DNA of 33,753 bases from Christensenellaceae bacterium Phil1. Lineage in GTDB: Bacteria > Bacillota > Clostridia > Christensenellales > CAG-138. The notes below the pieces were generated by a model. The model was not told the origin of the DNA, made no database searches, and saw nothing but the letters and a program-made list of their open reading frames with translations. Where the stretch lies: assembly GCA_001940855.1 (NCBI GenBank), contig MSGS01000026.1, forward strand, positions 1 through 33,753. The letters run 5' to 3'. A program made the translations under genes and the position numbers. Shown piece by piece: positions 13,232 to 20,754 of this stretch (its first letter is position 1; every line of letters starts with the position of its first letter).

Positions 13232-15264
13232 GCGTGAAACAGACTGAAAGCAAGATTACAGCTTTATACGAAAGACTATCCCGTGACGATGACCAGGTCG
13301 GGGATAGCAATTCCATCATTAACCAAAAGAAATACCTTGAAAGCTACGCACAGCAGAGGGGCTACGGAAACTGCGTCCACTATACCGATGACGGGTACAG
13401 CGGAGGAACCTTTGAACGCCCTGCGTGGAAGCGGATGGTCGCAGATATTGAGGCAGGCAAGGTTGCTCATGTCATTGTAAAGGATATGAGTCGTGCCGGT
13501 CGTGACTATCTGCAGACCGGATTTTACACCGAGGTATTCTTCCGTCAGCACGGTGTTCACTTTGTTGCGATTGCCAACAGCGTGGACAGTGATGACCAAA
13601 ACAGCAACGAATTTGCACCTTTTTTGAATATCATGAACGAATGGTATTTGCGAGATTTGAGCCGCAAGCAACGCACCGCCATTCGTGTCAAGGGAGAATC
13701 GGGCAAGCCGACCACCAATGCCGCCATTTACGGCTACAAGAAAGACCCGAATGACAAGCACAAGTGGCTGATCGACGAGGAAGCCGCCGCTGTTGTTCGC
13801 AGGATCTACCGCTTGACCATCGAGGGCTACGGCCCTTATGATATTGCCCGTATTCTTTTTGACGACAAAATCGACACGCCCGCCGTTTACTTCGGGAAGC
13901 AGAATATCGGTGTTTGGAAAAGCAAAGAGGAATTTCCCAATCCCTATAATTGGAGTGGCTTTGTTGTCGGACAGATTTTATCCAAGCCCGAATATATGGG
14001 CGATACGGTCAACTTCCGTTCTCACAAGCAGTCCTATAAGGATAAGACACCCGTGATGAATCCCAAAGAGGAATGGCTGATCTTTGAGAACACCCACGAA
14101 GCCATAGTTGACCGAGAGACTTGGGAACTTGCACAAAAGCTACGAAAGACACCGAGGCGGCACGACACCATCGGAGAAGCCAATCCCTTAACGGGGCTTC
14201 TGTACTGTGCGGACTGTGGCGAGAAGATGTATAACCACCGTTCAAGAGGCGGCACAGAGAACAATCCCTATCCATCGGATTTCTTTGATTGCTCATCTTA
14301 CACGCTGGCACATCAGAAGCATACCGCCGCCTGCTGTGGTCACTATGTCAGCACAAAATCTTTGCGGGCACTGATTTTAGAAACCATCCGTTCGGTCAGC
14401 ACCTTTGCTATCTCCAATCAAGAGGAATTTATCGCCAAAGTCCGTGCGGCATCCCAAGTCCGACAGGCAGAAGCCGCAAAGGATACCAAGCGAAAGCTCG
14501 GCAAAGACCGCAAGCGGCACACCGAGCTTGACACCATCATTAAGAAGCTCTATGAGTCCTTTGCCATCGGGCGTATTACCGAGGAACGCTTTGACAGCCT
14601 GCTCTCCGAATATGAAGCCGAGCAAAAAAGCCTTGCGGCGGCGATTGCCGAAGCCGAGGACAGCTTGACAAGCTATGCGGAGGATACCGCCCGTGTGGAG
14701 CAGTTTATCGCCCTTGCCAAGAAGTACACCGACTTCTCCGAGCTGACCACACCGATGATCAACGAGTTTATTGATAAGATTATCGTCCATGCTCCCGAAA
14801 AGGTTGACGGAGACCGTGTGCAGGAGGTTGAGATTTATTTAAACTTCATCGGTAAATGCGAATTGCCCGAACAAGAGCTGACCGCCGAGGAAGCCAAGCG
14901 GCAGGAGCAGCTACACCGTCACCGTGTCAAGAGCCGTGAACGCTATCAAAAAATCAAGGCTGGCGAACACGCCGTAGGACAGCCGTTCAAGCTGACTTGT
15001 AAATGCTGCGGCGAGGAATTTGAGTCTGCTCGGTCAAATACGCTATTTTGCAGTCCGAAGTGCAGAACGAAGTTCTACCGATTGGAAGCGGCAGAAAAAC
15101 GAAGCCGTGAAGCCGTTTGCGAAAACTGCGGCAAGACCTTTACCACAACGAGAAGCGGTGTCAAGTATTGCTGTGATGAGTGCCGAGAAGAATCCCACCG
15201 CAAGATGCGGCATGAACGCTACGAAGCCAAAAAGACAGCAACCGAAGAAAAGAAAACAGCATAA
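13228..15264 (+). CDS. tnpX: Large serine recombinase (TnpX/TndX family)
   Basis: The 678-residue protein starts at the ATG overlapping tnpW. The resolvase catalytic domain (about 10-165) has the nucleophile S18 in YERLSRDD and the arginine motif MSRAGRDYLQ. The Recombinase domain is at about 180-300 (YGYKKDPNDKHKW, NWSGFVVGQILSKPEYMG). A zinc ribbon follows (LLYCADCGEKM ... AACCGHYVS), then a coiled coil (about 400-490) and a DUF4368-like region. The C-terminus adds two more fingers (CKCCGEEF...FCSPKC and CENCGKTF...YCCDEC). Such enzymes integrate and excise Tn4451/Tn5397-type elements by cutting at GA dinucleotides. The length is close to that of TnpX. The gene appears intact and defines the element class. 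Confidence 0.95.
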   Translation: MSVKQTESKITALYERLSRDDDQVGDSNSIINQKKYLESYAQQRGYGNCVHYTDDGYSGGTFERPAWKRMVADIEAGKVAHVIVKDMSRAGRDYLQTGFYTEVFFRQHGVHFVAIANSVDSDDQNSNEFAPFLNIMNEWYLRDLSRKQRTAIRVKGESGKPTTNAAIYGYKKDPNDKHKWLIDEEAAAVVRRIYRLTIEGYGPYDIARILFDDKIDTPAVYFGKQNIGVWKSKEEFPNPYNWSGFVVGQILSKPEYMGDTVNFRSHKQSYKDKTPVMNPKEEWLIFENTHEAIVDRETWELAQKLRKTPRRHDTIGEANPLTGLLYCADCGEKMYNHRSRGGTENNPYPSDFFDCSSYTLAHQKHTAACCGHYVSTKSLRALILETIRSVSTFAISNQEEFIAKVRAASQVRQAEAAKDTKRKLGKDRKRHTELDTIIKKLYESFAIGRITEERFDSLLSEYEAEQKSLAAAIAEAEDSLTSYAEDTARVEQFIALAKKYTDFSELTTPMINEFIDKIIVHAPEKVDGDRVQEVEIYLNFIGKCELPEQELTAEEAKRQEQLHRHRVKSRERYQKIKAGEHAVGQPFKLTCKCCGEEFESARSNTLFCSPKCRTKFYRLEAAEKRSREAVCENCGKTFTTTRSGVKYCCDECREESHRKMRHERYEAKKTATEEKKTA

Positions 15265-15275
15265 CGATAAACCGC

Positions 15276-15317
15276 AAAGGCGGCTTGTGAGAGTAACATC
15301 TCATGAGCCGCCTTTTT
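15276..15317 (+). terminator. Intrinsic terminator after the recombinase gene
   Basis: AAAGGCGGCTTGTGAGA pairs with TCTCATGAGCCGCCTTT (one mismatch), loop GTAACA, then TTTTTGC. It insulates the recombinase from parM. Confidence 0.85.
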
Positions 15318-15369
15318 GCATCCACACCATTATTTTTGTATTGCCACCAAGCGGCAGAAAGGAAACAAT

Positions 15370-16314
15370 ATGAATTTTATGAACAACTATAACACATCTA
15401 ACAATCCCATCATCATCGGCATCGACCATGGCTATGGCAACATCAAGACCGCCCACTGTTGTTTTAAGACAGGTGTTGCCGCCTATGACAAAGAACCGAC
15501 CTTCAAAAGCAATCTGCTTGTCTATGAGGGCAGATATTATCTCATTGGAGAGGAACACAAGGAATTTATCTCCGACAAAATGACCGACAGCGACTATTAT
15601 ATCCTTACCCTTGCCGCTGTTGCGAGAGAGCTGAATATCCGCAAGCTGACCTCTGCCCGTGTTCACATTGCCGCAGGGCTTCCGCTGACTTGGGTGAGCG
15701 AACAGAAGGACAGCTTCAAGGCATATCTGCTCCAAAAGGAAAGTGCGGATTTCACTTTCAAAGGAGTTGACTATCATGTGGAGTTTGCCGGTGTGGATAT
15801 TTTTCCGCAGGGCTTTTCCGCTGTGGCAGACCGCCTGCGTGAGTTCAAGGGTATCAATATGCTCTGCGATATTGGAAACGGCACGATGAATGTCATGTAT
15901 ATCAACGAGTGTCGCCCGCTTGCGAAAAAGTGCTTCACCGAGAAGTATGGCACAAATCAATGTATGCTTGCGGTGCGTGAAAATCTGATGAAGCAGTTTG
16001 GTGTGTCGGTGGACGAAACCGTGCTGGAGCGTGTCATCCGTCACGGCACGGCAGACATCAGCGAACGCTATCTGACCGCCATCCGTGAAAGTGCAACCGA
16101 ATACGCAAGCGGCATCTTCCGCAGACTGCGTGAACACGAGTACGATCCCGAACTGATGCGTCTTTATGTGGTAGGCGGCGGGAGCTGTATTCTCAAAAAC
16201 TTCGGTGACTATGAGAAAGACCGAGTAATTATCAACGAGGATATTTGTGCTACGGCAAAGGGCTATGAGCTGCTTGCCGAGCAGAAGCTCCACAGAAAAG
16301 GCGGTATTGTATGA
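15370..16314 (+). CDS. parM: ParM/StbA-type actin-like segregation ATPase
   Basis: The 314-residue protein starts at ATG 15370 behind AAAGGAA. Actin/HSP70-fold signatures are visible: phosphate-1 loop IIIGIDHGYGNIKTA (about 14-28), phosphate-2 region INMLCDIGNGTMNVMYI (about 166-182) and adenosine loop LYVVGGGSCIL (about 275-285). ParM forms ATP-dependent filaments that push apart DNA copies bound through ParR at a centromere, parC. The parR-like gene overlaps its end. On an integrative element, this implies stabilisation of an excised circular or replicating form. Full length and motifs suggest function. Confidence 0.9.
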   Translation: MNFMNNYNTSNNPIIIGIDHGYGNIKTAHCCFKTGVAAYDKEPTFKSNLLVYEGRYYLIGEEHKEFISDKMTDSDYYILTLAAVARELNIRKLTSARVHIAAGLPLTWVSEQKDSFKAYLLQKESADFTFKGVDYHVEFAGVDIFPQGFSAVADRLREFKGINMLCDIGNGTMNVMYINECRPLAKKCFTEKYGTNQCMLAVRENLMKQFGVSVDETVLERVIRHGTADISERYLTAIRESATEYASGIFRRLREHEYDPELMRLYVVGGGSCILKNFGDYEKDRVIINEDICATAKGYELLAEQKLHRKGGIV

Positions 16315-16670
16315 TGAAACAGATTTATACGACCACATTTCGGCTCAACCTTGCGGATGAGGATGACCGCCGTGCCTATGAGCATTTGCGGCGAATGGAC
16401 AAAAAGCAATATCGCTCTTACAGCAAGGCGGTTGTCACGGCGATCAATGACTACTTTGAACGGCAAGACCGCCTTGCTGCCGACCCCTATCTTGAAACCC
16501 GTGAAAAAGAGGATGCTTTTCTTCGGCGGGTAACAGAAACCATTGAAAAGAGCCTGCATTTTGCTCCTGCCGCTATGCTCCCATTCGCTCCTGCTACTGC
16601 TCCAACAGAAGTAAATACAGCGGATGACGAGGAACTTTCGGCGGCTTTGGACTTTGCAGACAGCTTTTGA
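16311..16670 (+). CDS. parR: ParR-like centromere-binding protein
   Basis: The 119-residue protein starts at ATGATG (16311/16314), overlapping the end of parM. The N-terminal half (TTTFRLNLADEDDRRAYEHL, then YRSYSKAVVTAINDYF) resembles the ribbon-helix-helix domain of ParR partners. The C-terminal half is low in complexity and acidic (TADDEELSAALDFADSF), as in ParR tails that touch ParM filaments. Its partner gene and the repeat array that starts at its own stop codon (16669) support the assignment. The family call comes from context plus motif shape. Confidence 0.75.
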   Translation: MMKQIYTTTFRLNLADEDDRRAYEHLRRMDKKQYRSYSKAVVTAINDYFERQDRLAADPYLETREKEDAFLRRVTETIEKSLHFAPAAMLPFAPATAPTEVNTADDEELSAALDFADSF

Positions 16671-16818
16671 TACTACTATCGCCCTGGTTTGGTATTACAC
16701 CGATACCAAACGGGGGCGTTTTTGCTACCACAAATATTTTCACAAAAAGCGTGATATCAAACAGACGGATATTTGCTATCCGATTGATACCAACAAACGA
16801 ACTTTTTACTACCACAGG
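16669..16818 (+). repeat. 33-bp repeat array, candidate parC centromere
   Basis: Four 33-base units start at 16669, 16702, 16753 and 16786. Units 1-2 and 3-4 are directly adjacent; an 18-base spacer separates 2 and 3. Shared positions are GATAC (GATAT in unit 3) at bases 1-5, CAAAC-like at 6-10 in the last three, TTTGC/TTTAC-like at 20-24 and TACCAC-like at 25-30. The spacing is about three helical turns. The array is non-coding, overlaps the terminator and sits beside parM/parR. Confidence 0.65.
16680..16723 (+). terminator. Intrinsic terminator after parR
   Basis: CGCCCTGGTTTGGTAT pairs with ATACCAAACGGGGGCG (one mismatch, one wobble), followed by TTTTTGC. It falls within the first two repeat units. 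Confidence 0.75.
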
Positions 16819-16828
16819 AGGATTTTTT

Positions 16829-17026
16829 ATGACCGATAACGAGAAGAAACTGAAGCAGGCACAGCACCGATTGGAAGAAGCACAGATGAGAAACCGTGAC
16901 AAGGAGCGAAAAGCGAGGACACGGCGACTGATTCAAGAGGGTGCTATTTTGGAAAAGGTCTATCCCACTGCTGTGACGATGGATTTAGAGGAATTGGAGG
17001 ACTTTTTATATCGAGCATTACGATGA
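16829..17026 (+). CDS. DUF3847-family small protein
   Basis: The 65-residue product starts at ATG 16829 after AGGAGG (16816 on). It is highly charged and helical (MTDNEKKLKQAQHRLEEAQM, then KERKARTRRLIQEGAILE), matching the DUF3847 pattern of small proteins encoded next to relaxase genes in Firmicute mobile elements. The helical, basic character suggests a relaxosome accessory or DNA-binding helper, but this is inferred from location only. A hairpin terminator follows 13 bases downstream. Confidence 0.8.
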   Translation: MTDNEKKLKQAQHRLEEAQMRNRDKERKARTRRLIQEGAILEKVYPTAVTMDLEELEDFLYRALR

Positions 17027-17038
17027 GATTTACGGCAA

Positions 17039-17074
17039 GGGGCGTTCGGGAAACCGAGCGTCCCGTTTCTTTTA
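17039..17074 (+). terminator. Intrinsic terminator after the DUF3847 gene
   Basis: GGGGCGTTCGG, tetraloop GAAA, CCGAGCGTCCC: an 11-bp stem including two G-U pairs, followed by GTTTCTTTTA. Confidence 0.7.
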
Positions 17075-17094
17075 TCCCGAAGGGCGCACTTACT

Positions 17095-17411
17095 CACCAC
17101 TTGCGAAGCAAGCGGTGGTATGCCTGCGGCATCGTGCGCTCTCCGAGGGGGATGCGGCTTCCGCAGTATTTCATACTGCTGGAAGCACTTATGGACAATG
17201 CCACATCTCTGCGGAGCTGCTGTCATCGTCCACGCAGTTATCGCAAACACAATCGCCAATGCGATTGTGTGTTGGGGTACGGCTTGTACCCCATCTTGCG
17301 CCAACTGCCTGCGAAAACTCTGTCAAGAACAAATCCGTCGGATTTGTTCAACAGCTTTATCGCAGTTATGGACGGCTTCACGCCGCCCATTTTCTTTTTG
17401 CGAAAAAGAAA
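17095..17411 (+). other. Nine consecutive hairpins upstream of the relaxase: candidate oriT
   Basis: Stems at 17095-17117, 17120-17132, 17153-17165, 17163-17179, 17247-17270, 17274-17292, 17327-17349, 17373-17385 and 17391-17411 have unrelated sequences. Most have perfect complementarity and loops of three to five bases. The longest are GAACAAATCC/GGATTTGTTC and ACACAATCGC/GCGATTGTGT. There is no plausible gene in 17075-17444. Position directly before mobA and folding potential suggest the transfer origin. Confidence 0.55.
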
Positions 17412-17444
17412 CAAAAACCGAGGACGAAAGGACGGTGAGAACGA

Positions 17445-19154
17445 ATGGCGATTTACCACTTGGAAGCGAAAGTTGTGAGCCGAGGAAGCGGGCGGTCTGC
17501 TGTTGCGGCATCCGCTTATCTGAGTTGTTCCAATATTCTGAATGATTATGACGGTGTGCGGCACGATTACACCCGAAAGAAGGGACTTGTATGGCAAGAG
17601 GTGTTTCTGCCCGAATATGCCCCTGCCGAGTGGCAAAACCGAGGTGTGCTTTGGAACGCCGTTGAGGAAAACGAAAAGACAAAGGACAGCCGCCTTGCCC
17701 GTGAGTTCGTTCCGGCTTTGCCCATTGAGCTGAACAAAGAACAATGGAGACAGCTTCTATCCAATTTTATCAACGAGCAGTTTGTGTCGGATGGGATGTG
17801 TGCGGATGTGGCAATTCACGATCCGCATCCGCCCGGTCACAATCCCCACGCTCACATTATGCTAACAGTTCGCCCGCTTGATGAAAACGGCAAGTGGCAG
17901 TACAAGACCGAGAAAGAATATCTCTGCATCAAGGACGGCGAGGAAAAGGGCTTTACTGCCGCCGAGTTCAAGGCGGCACAGACTGACGGATGGGAAAAGC
18001 AATATCAGTACAAGGTCGGTAAGAAAAAGGTGTATATGACACCCTCTGCCGCCGAAGCACAGGGCTATGAGCGTGTCAACAAATATCCCAAAAGCACCAA
18101 GTACGGCAGACAAAATCCCATCTCCGAGCGTTGGAACAGCGAGGAACAGCTTGTGGAATGGCGCAAGGCGTGGGCAGATGTGACCAACCGCTATTTGGAG
18201 CTGTACGGTCACGATACCCGCATCGACCACCGAAGCCATGCCGAGCGAGGTTTGGACGAACAACCCACCGTTCACGAGGGTGTGATTGCCCGTGCTTTGG
18301 AGCAGAAAGGTATCGTGTCCGATAGGTGTGAACTCAACCGTCAGATCAAGGCAGACAACGCTCTGCTCCGTGAGCTGAAAGCAGCGGTTAAGAAGCTGAT
18401 GCAAGCGGTCAAGAACACCGTCCCAGCTATTGCAGATGCGATGGAACGGTTGAGAAGCAATATGCTGATCTTCAAATATCAGCTCTTGCACATCGGAAGC
18501 GGAAAGCAGGCGATCCGTAAATCCTTAAGCGAGTGCCGTGAGGATATGGCGAAGTATACCGCCCTCGCAGACAAAATCTCAAAGAAAAGCAAGGAGCGCA
18601 AGGCGGCATTGGATGAGAAGCAAGCAACGCCCATCATTCATGTCTTGAAGCACCGTGACCTTGCCAAACGAATTGCCGAGCTGACCGAGGATTTAGAGGA
18701 ACTGCGTTCGGAAAAGGCGATGCTGCTCCGACAGCTCAGATACCCCGAAGATGCGACAGCCGAGATATTCAAAAAGCAAATCCGCACTTTGGAGGACGGG
18801 CTGAAAAAGGTAGAGGCAAGCGAAGCCAAGTATGCTGCCGAGCTTGACGATGCCTTGAAGCAGTATGCAGAACTGCAAGGGCAGGCGGCAGAGTTTGACC
18901 CCGTGGAGCTTCACGATGTACGGCTGGCTGTTCGCTCCGAGTATGAGCTACGAGCCGCACAGCAAGTCCAGGAAGCCTACGGCGATAAGTATGACCGCAC
19001 AAGGATGTCCGACAGCAAGCGAAGCGTATCTGCTCTCTTGGGCGAGGAAGTCGAGGAACGGTCTGTCACAGAAAAACTGCGGATGCTACAACAAAAGCAA
19101 AAGCAAAAACAACAGCAAACCAAAAAGCCCAAGCACAAGGATTGGGAAAGATAA
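17445..19154 (+). CDS. mobA: MobA/MobL-family relaxase
   Basis: The 569-residue protein starts at ATG 17445. The relaxase domain (1-240) begins AIYHLEAKVVSRGSGRSAVA with a candidate nicking tyrosine Y25 (SAYLS). The metal-binding histidine motif is at 125-137, ending HNPHAHIML, as in MobQ-type MobA/MobL proteins. The rest is a long charged coiled coil (about 300-500), and the C-terminus is Gln/Lys-rich. It should nick at the element's oriT and lead the strand into a recipient. No type IV secretion or coupling-protein genes occur nearby, so transfer would use a co-resident conjugative system. The gene looks complete. Confidence 0.92.
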   Translation: MAIYHLEAKVVSRGSGRSAVAASAYLSCSNILNDYDGVRHDYTRKKGLVWQEVFLPEYAPAEWQNRGVLWNAVEENEKTKDSRLAREFVPALPIELNKEQWRQLLSNFINEQFVSDGMCADVAIHDPHPPGHNPHAHIMLTVRPLDENGKWQYKTEKEYLCIKDGEEKGFTAAEFKAAQTDGWEKQYQYKVGKKKVYMTPSAAEAQGYERVNKYPKSTKYGRQNPISERWNSEEQLVEWRKAWADVTNRYLELYGHDTRIDHRSHAERGLDEQPTVHEGVIARALEQKGIVSDRCELNRQIKADNALLRELKAAVKKLMQAVKNTVPAIADAMERLRSNMLIFKYQLLHIGSGKQAIRKSLSECREDMAKYTALADKISKKSKERKAALDEKQATPIIHVLKHRDLAKRIAELTEDLEELRSEKAMLLRQLRYPEDATAEIFKKQIRTLEDGLKKVEASEAKYAAELDDALKQYAELQGQAAEFDPVELHDVRLAVRSEYELRAAQQVQEAYGDKYDRTRMSDSKRSVSALLGEEVEERSVTEKLRMLQQKQKQKQQQTKKPKHKDWER

Positions 19155-19158
19155 AATC

Positions 19159-19201
19159 AGCGGGAGTGCAGTTCATGACGAATTGCGCTCCCGCTTTTTT
19201 T
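19159..19201 (+). terminator. Intrinsic terminator after mobA
   Basis: AGCGGGAGTGCA pairs with TGCGCTCCCGCT (one wobble) and is followed by a run of seven T. It separates the mobility genes from the cargo. Confidence 0.85.
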
Positions 19202-19220
19202 GTTTATATTGCAAAAGTGG

Positions 19221-19249
19221 TAGAAATATTCACGATTTTGTGGTATAAT
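19221..19249 (+). promoter_or_regulatory. Promoter of the LytTR/GHKL cargo genes
   Basis: TAGAAA (19221-19226), a 17-base spacer and perfect TATAAT (19244-19249); a second TATAAT follows at 19251. The start would lie about 40 bases before the regulator ATG. Confidence 0.55.
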
Positions 19250-19299
19250 GTATAATGAATATTTATATGTTCAATCTCGGAGACAAGGAGCGTAGATAT

Positions 19300-20001
19300 A
19301 TGAAGATAAGAATAGCCATCGTTGAAGATAATCCAAACGATAGTAAACGCTTATGCGACTTACTACAAGGAATATCGAAAAAACTTGAAATGTCATTTGA
19401 AATCAGTAAGTTTTCTTGTGCTGAAACATTTCTTTTTGAGTATGAGAACAATAATATTTTTGATATTCTGCTTTTAGATGTTGAGATGGGTTCTATATCC
19501 GGAATAGGTCTTGCAAAGCGTATTCGTCAGCATGACCGTCGAGCAGAGATTATTTTTATAACTTCTCATTTTGAACTTATATCCGAGGGGTATGAAGTCG
19601 ATGCAAGGCACTTCCTTGTCAAACCGATCAAAGAGGATAAGTTAAGGGATGTGCTATCCCGTTCCATCACGCATTTGGCGACAGAGCCACCATCTGTTAT
19701 GATAAAAGCGGATGGCGATATTATCAAACTTCCAACCGACAAAATAGTATATGTCGAATCATTTTTGCACTATCTATCTGTTCACACAGAAGAAAAAGAG
19801 TACAAGATCAAGGAAAGCCTAAGTGCATTTGCTGAGCAATTAGGAGATGATTTTTTCAGAACACATCGTTCCTATCTTGTTGCGTTAAATCGAATTATTC
19901 GCATATCACGAACAGAAATTACTTTAGATGGCGGAACCGTATTGCCAATATCTCGTGGTTTATATGATGCCATCAATCGTGCATTTATAGAACGGAATTG
20001 A
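19300..20001 (+). CDS. LytTR-family response regulator
   Basis: The 233-residue protein starts at ATG 19300, nine bases after AAGGAG. The receiver (1-120) has the acidic pair ED (9-10), D60 in LLLDVEM and K108 in FLVKPI. The LytTR DNA-binding domain is at about 130-230 (IVYVESFLHYLSVHT, FFRTHRSYLVALNRI). LytTR proteins of the AgrA/LytR group bind two 9-base direct repeats with a 21-22-base period; such a pair occurs 660 bases downstream at 20664. It is expected to switch on the ABC genes, phosphorylated by the GHKL kinase that follows after seven bases. Low GC sets this gene and the next three apart from the mobility genes. Confidence 0.92.
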   Translation: MKIRIAIVEDNPNDSKRLCDLLQGISKKLEMSFEISKFSCAETFLFEYENNNIFDILLLDVEMGSISGIGLAKRIRQHDRRAEIIFITSHFELISEGYEVDARHFLVKPIKEDKLRDVLSRSITHLATEPPSVMIKADGDIIKLPTDKIVYVESFLHYLSVHTEEKEYKIKESLSAFAEQLGDDFFRTHRSYLVALNRIIRISRTEITLDGGTVLPISRGLYDAINRAFIERN

Positions 20002-20008
20002 AATAGCT

Positions 20009-20659
20009 ATGAGAAAAAAGACTTACTTAAAAATATTGGAGTTGCAAACCGAGCAGTCTGCAAAACATCTTGATGAGGTTCGCAGTATTCATAAAGAAAT
20101 GCGAGGCTACAAGCATGATTTTCATCATCATTTGCAGTCTTTGAAAACTCAGATTGAAGCAGGAGATTATGATAGAGCACTTGCGTACATAGATGAGCTT
20201 GACCGGCAGCTAACCCATGTTGATACACTTCTGAAAACCGGAAATGTTGCTCTTGATGCCATTCTTTCCGGCAAAATTGCAAAAGCAAAGGAACAAGGCA
20301 TTACAATCACAATCAAAGCGAATGTTGCAGATGAACTGACAATATCAGATGTTTCACTCTCAATTATTGTTGGCAATCTCTTGGACAATGCCATAGAAGC
20401 CTGCTTACAATCAAGTGAAAAACCGTTTATAAATCTGTATATCGGCATGAAAGCAAAAATGTTATATTTCCACATGATGAACTCAGCGAGCGAGAAAAAG
20501 GTTAAGCAAGGTGGATTGTTTGGAAGCAACAAAAATGGTTTGCACGGGTTTGGGCTCCGTCGTGCTATGTCTATTATAGAGGATAACGGCGGTTGGTGTA
20601 AATTTAATAGTGAAGATGGTGCGTTTACCTCGGAATTTTTAGTGCCGGCTATACAGTAA
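20009..20659 (+). CDS. GHKL histidine kinase without a membrane sensor domain
   Basis: The 216-residue protein starts at ATG 20009, seven bases after the regulator stop. It begins with a short coiled coil, then the phosphoacceptor H36 in RGYKHDFHHHL, an N-box around N123/N127 (VGNLLDNAIEACL) and a G-box (NGLHGFGLRRAMSI). This is the catalytic half of an AgrC/GHKL kinase. The usual six or seven N-terminal membrane helices (about 200 residues) are absent, and the upstream gene leaves no room for them. It is probably cytoplasmic and may take its signal from the ABC transporter encoded downstream or another partner. No strong ribosome site is visible, so coupling to the regulator gene is likely. 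Confidence 0.85.
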   Translation: MRKKTYLKILELQTEQSAKHLDEVRSIHKEMRGYKHDFHHHLQSLKTQIEAGDYDRALAYIDELDRQLTHVDTLLKTGNVALDAILSGKIAKAKEQGITITIKANVADELTISDVSLSIIVGNLLDNAIEACLQSSEKPFINLYIGMKAKMLYFHMMNSASEKKVKQGGLFGSNKNGLHGFGLRRAMSIIEDNGGWCKFNSEDGAFTSEFLVPAIQ

Positions 20660-20663
20660 ATTT

Positions 20664-20730
20664 GCATTTCGTGTACGGGAGAACGCATTTCGTGCACGAA
20701 ATATTTTTTCCAATAAATAAGTGGTAAAAT
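20664..20730 (+). promoter_or_regulatory. LytTR-type direct repeat and ABC operon promoter
   Basis: GCATTTCGTGTACG (20664) and GCATTTCGTGCACG (20685) are direct repeats 21 bases apart; the second also forms the palindrome ATTTCGTGCACGAAAT (20687-20702). A TAAAAT -10 (20725-20730) has only a poor -35 (TATTTT, 20702). This is the layout expected of an activator-dependent LytTR promoter. Confidence 0.65.
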
Positions 20731-20754
20731 AACAGCAGAAAGGATGTGATTGAA

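Noticed and set aside
15301..16338. Long antisense frame opposite parM
   Set aside because: It mirrors the codon pattern of parM, lacks a ribosome site and shows no domain; parM is clearly the real gene.
16669..16818. Coding repeat (11-residue units)
   Set aside because: A frame exists through the units, but it has no start signal, contains the terminator hairpin and is compositionally unlike its neighbours.
17023..17545. Open frames through the hairpin region before mobA
   Set aside because: No ribosome sites; the apparent peptides are translations of palindromes, and several frames are open at once.
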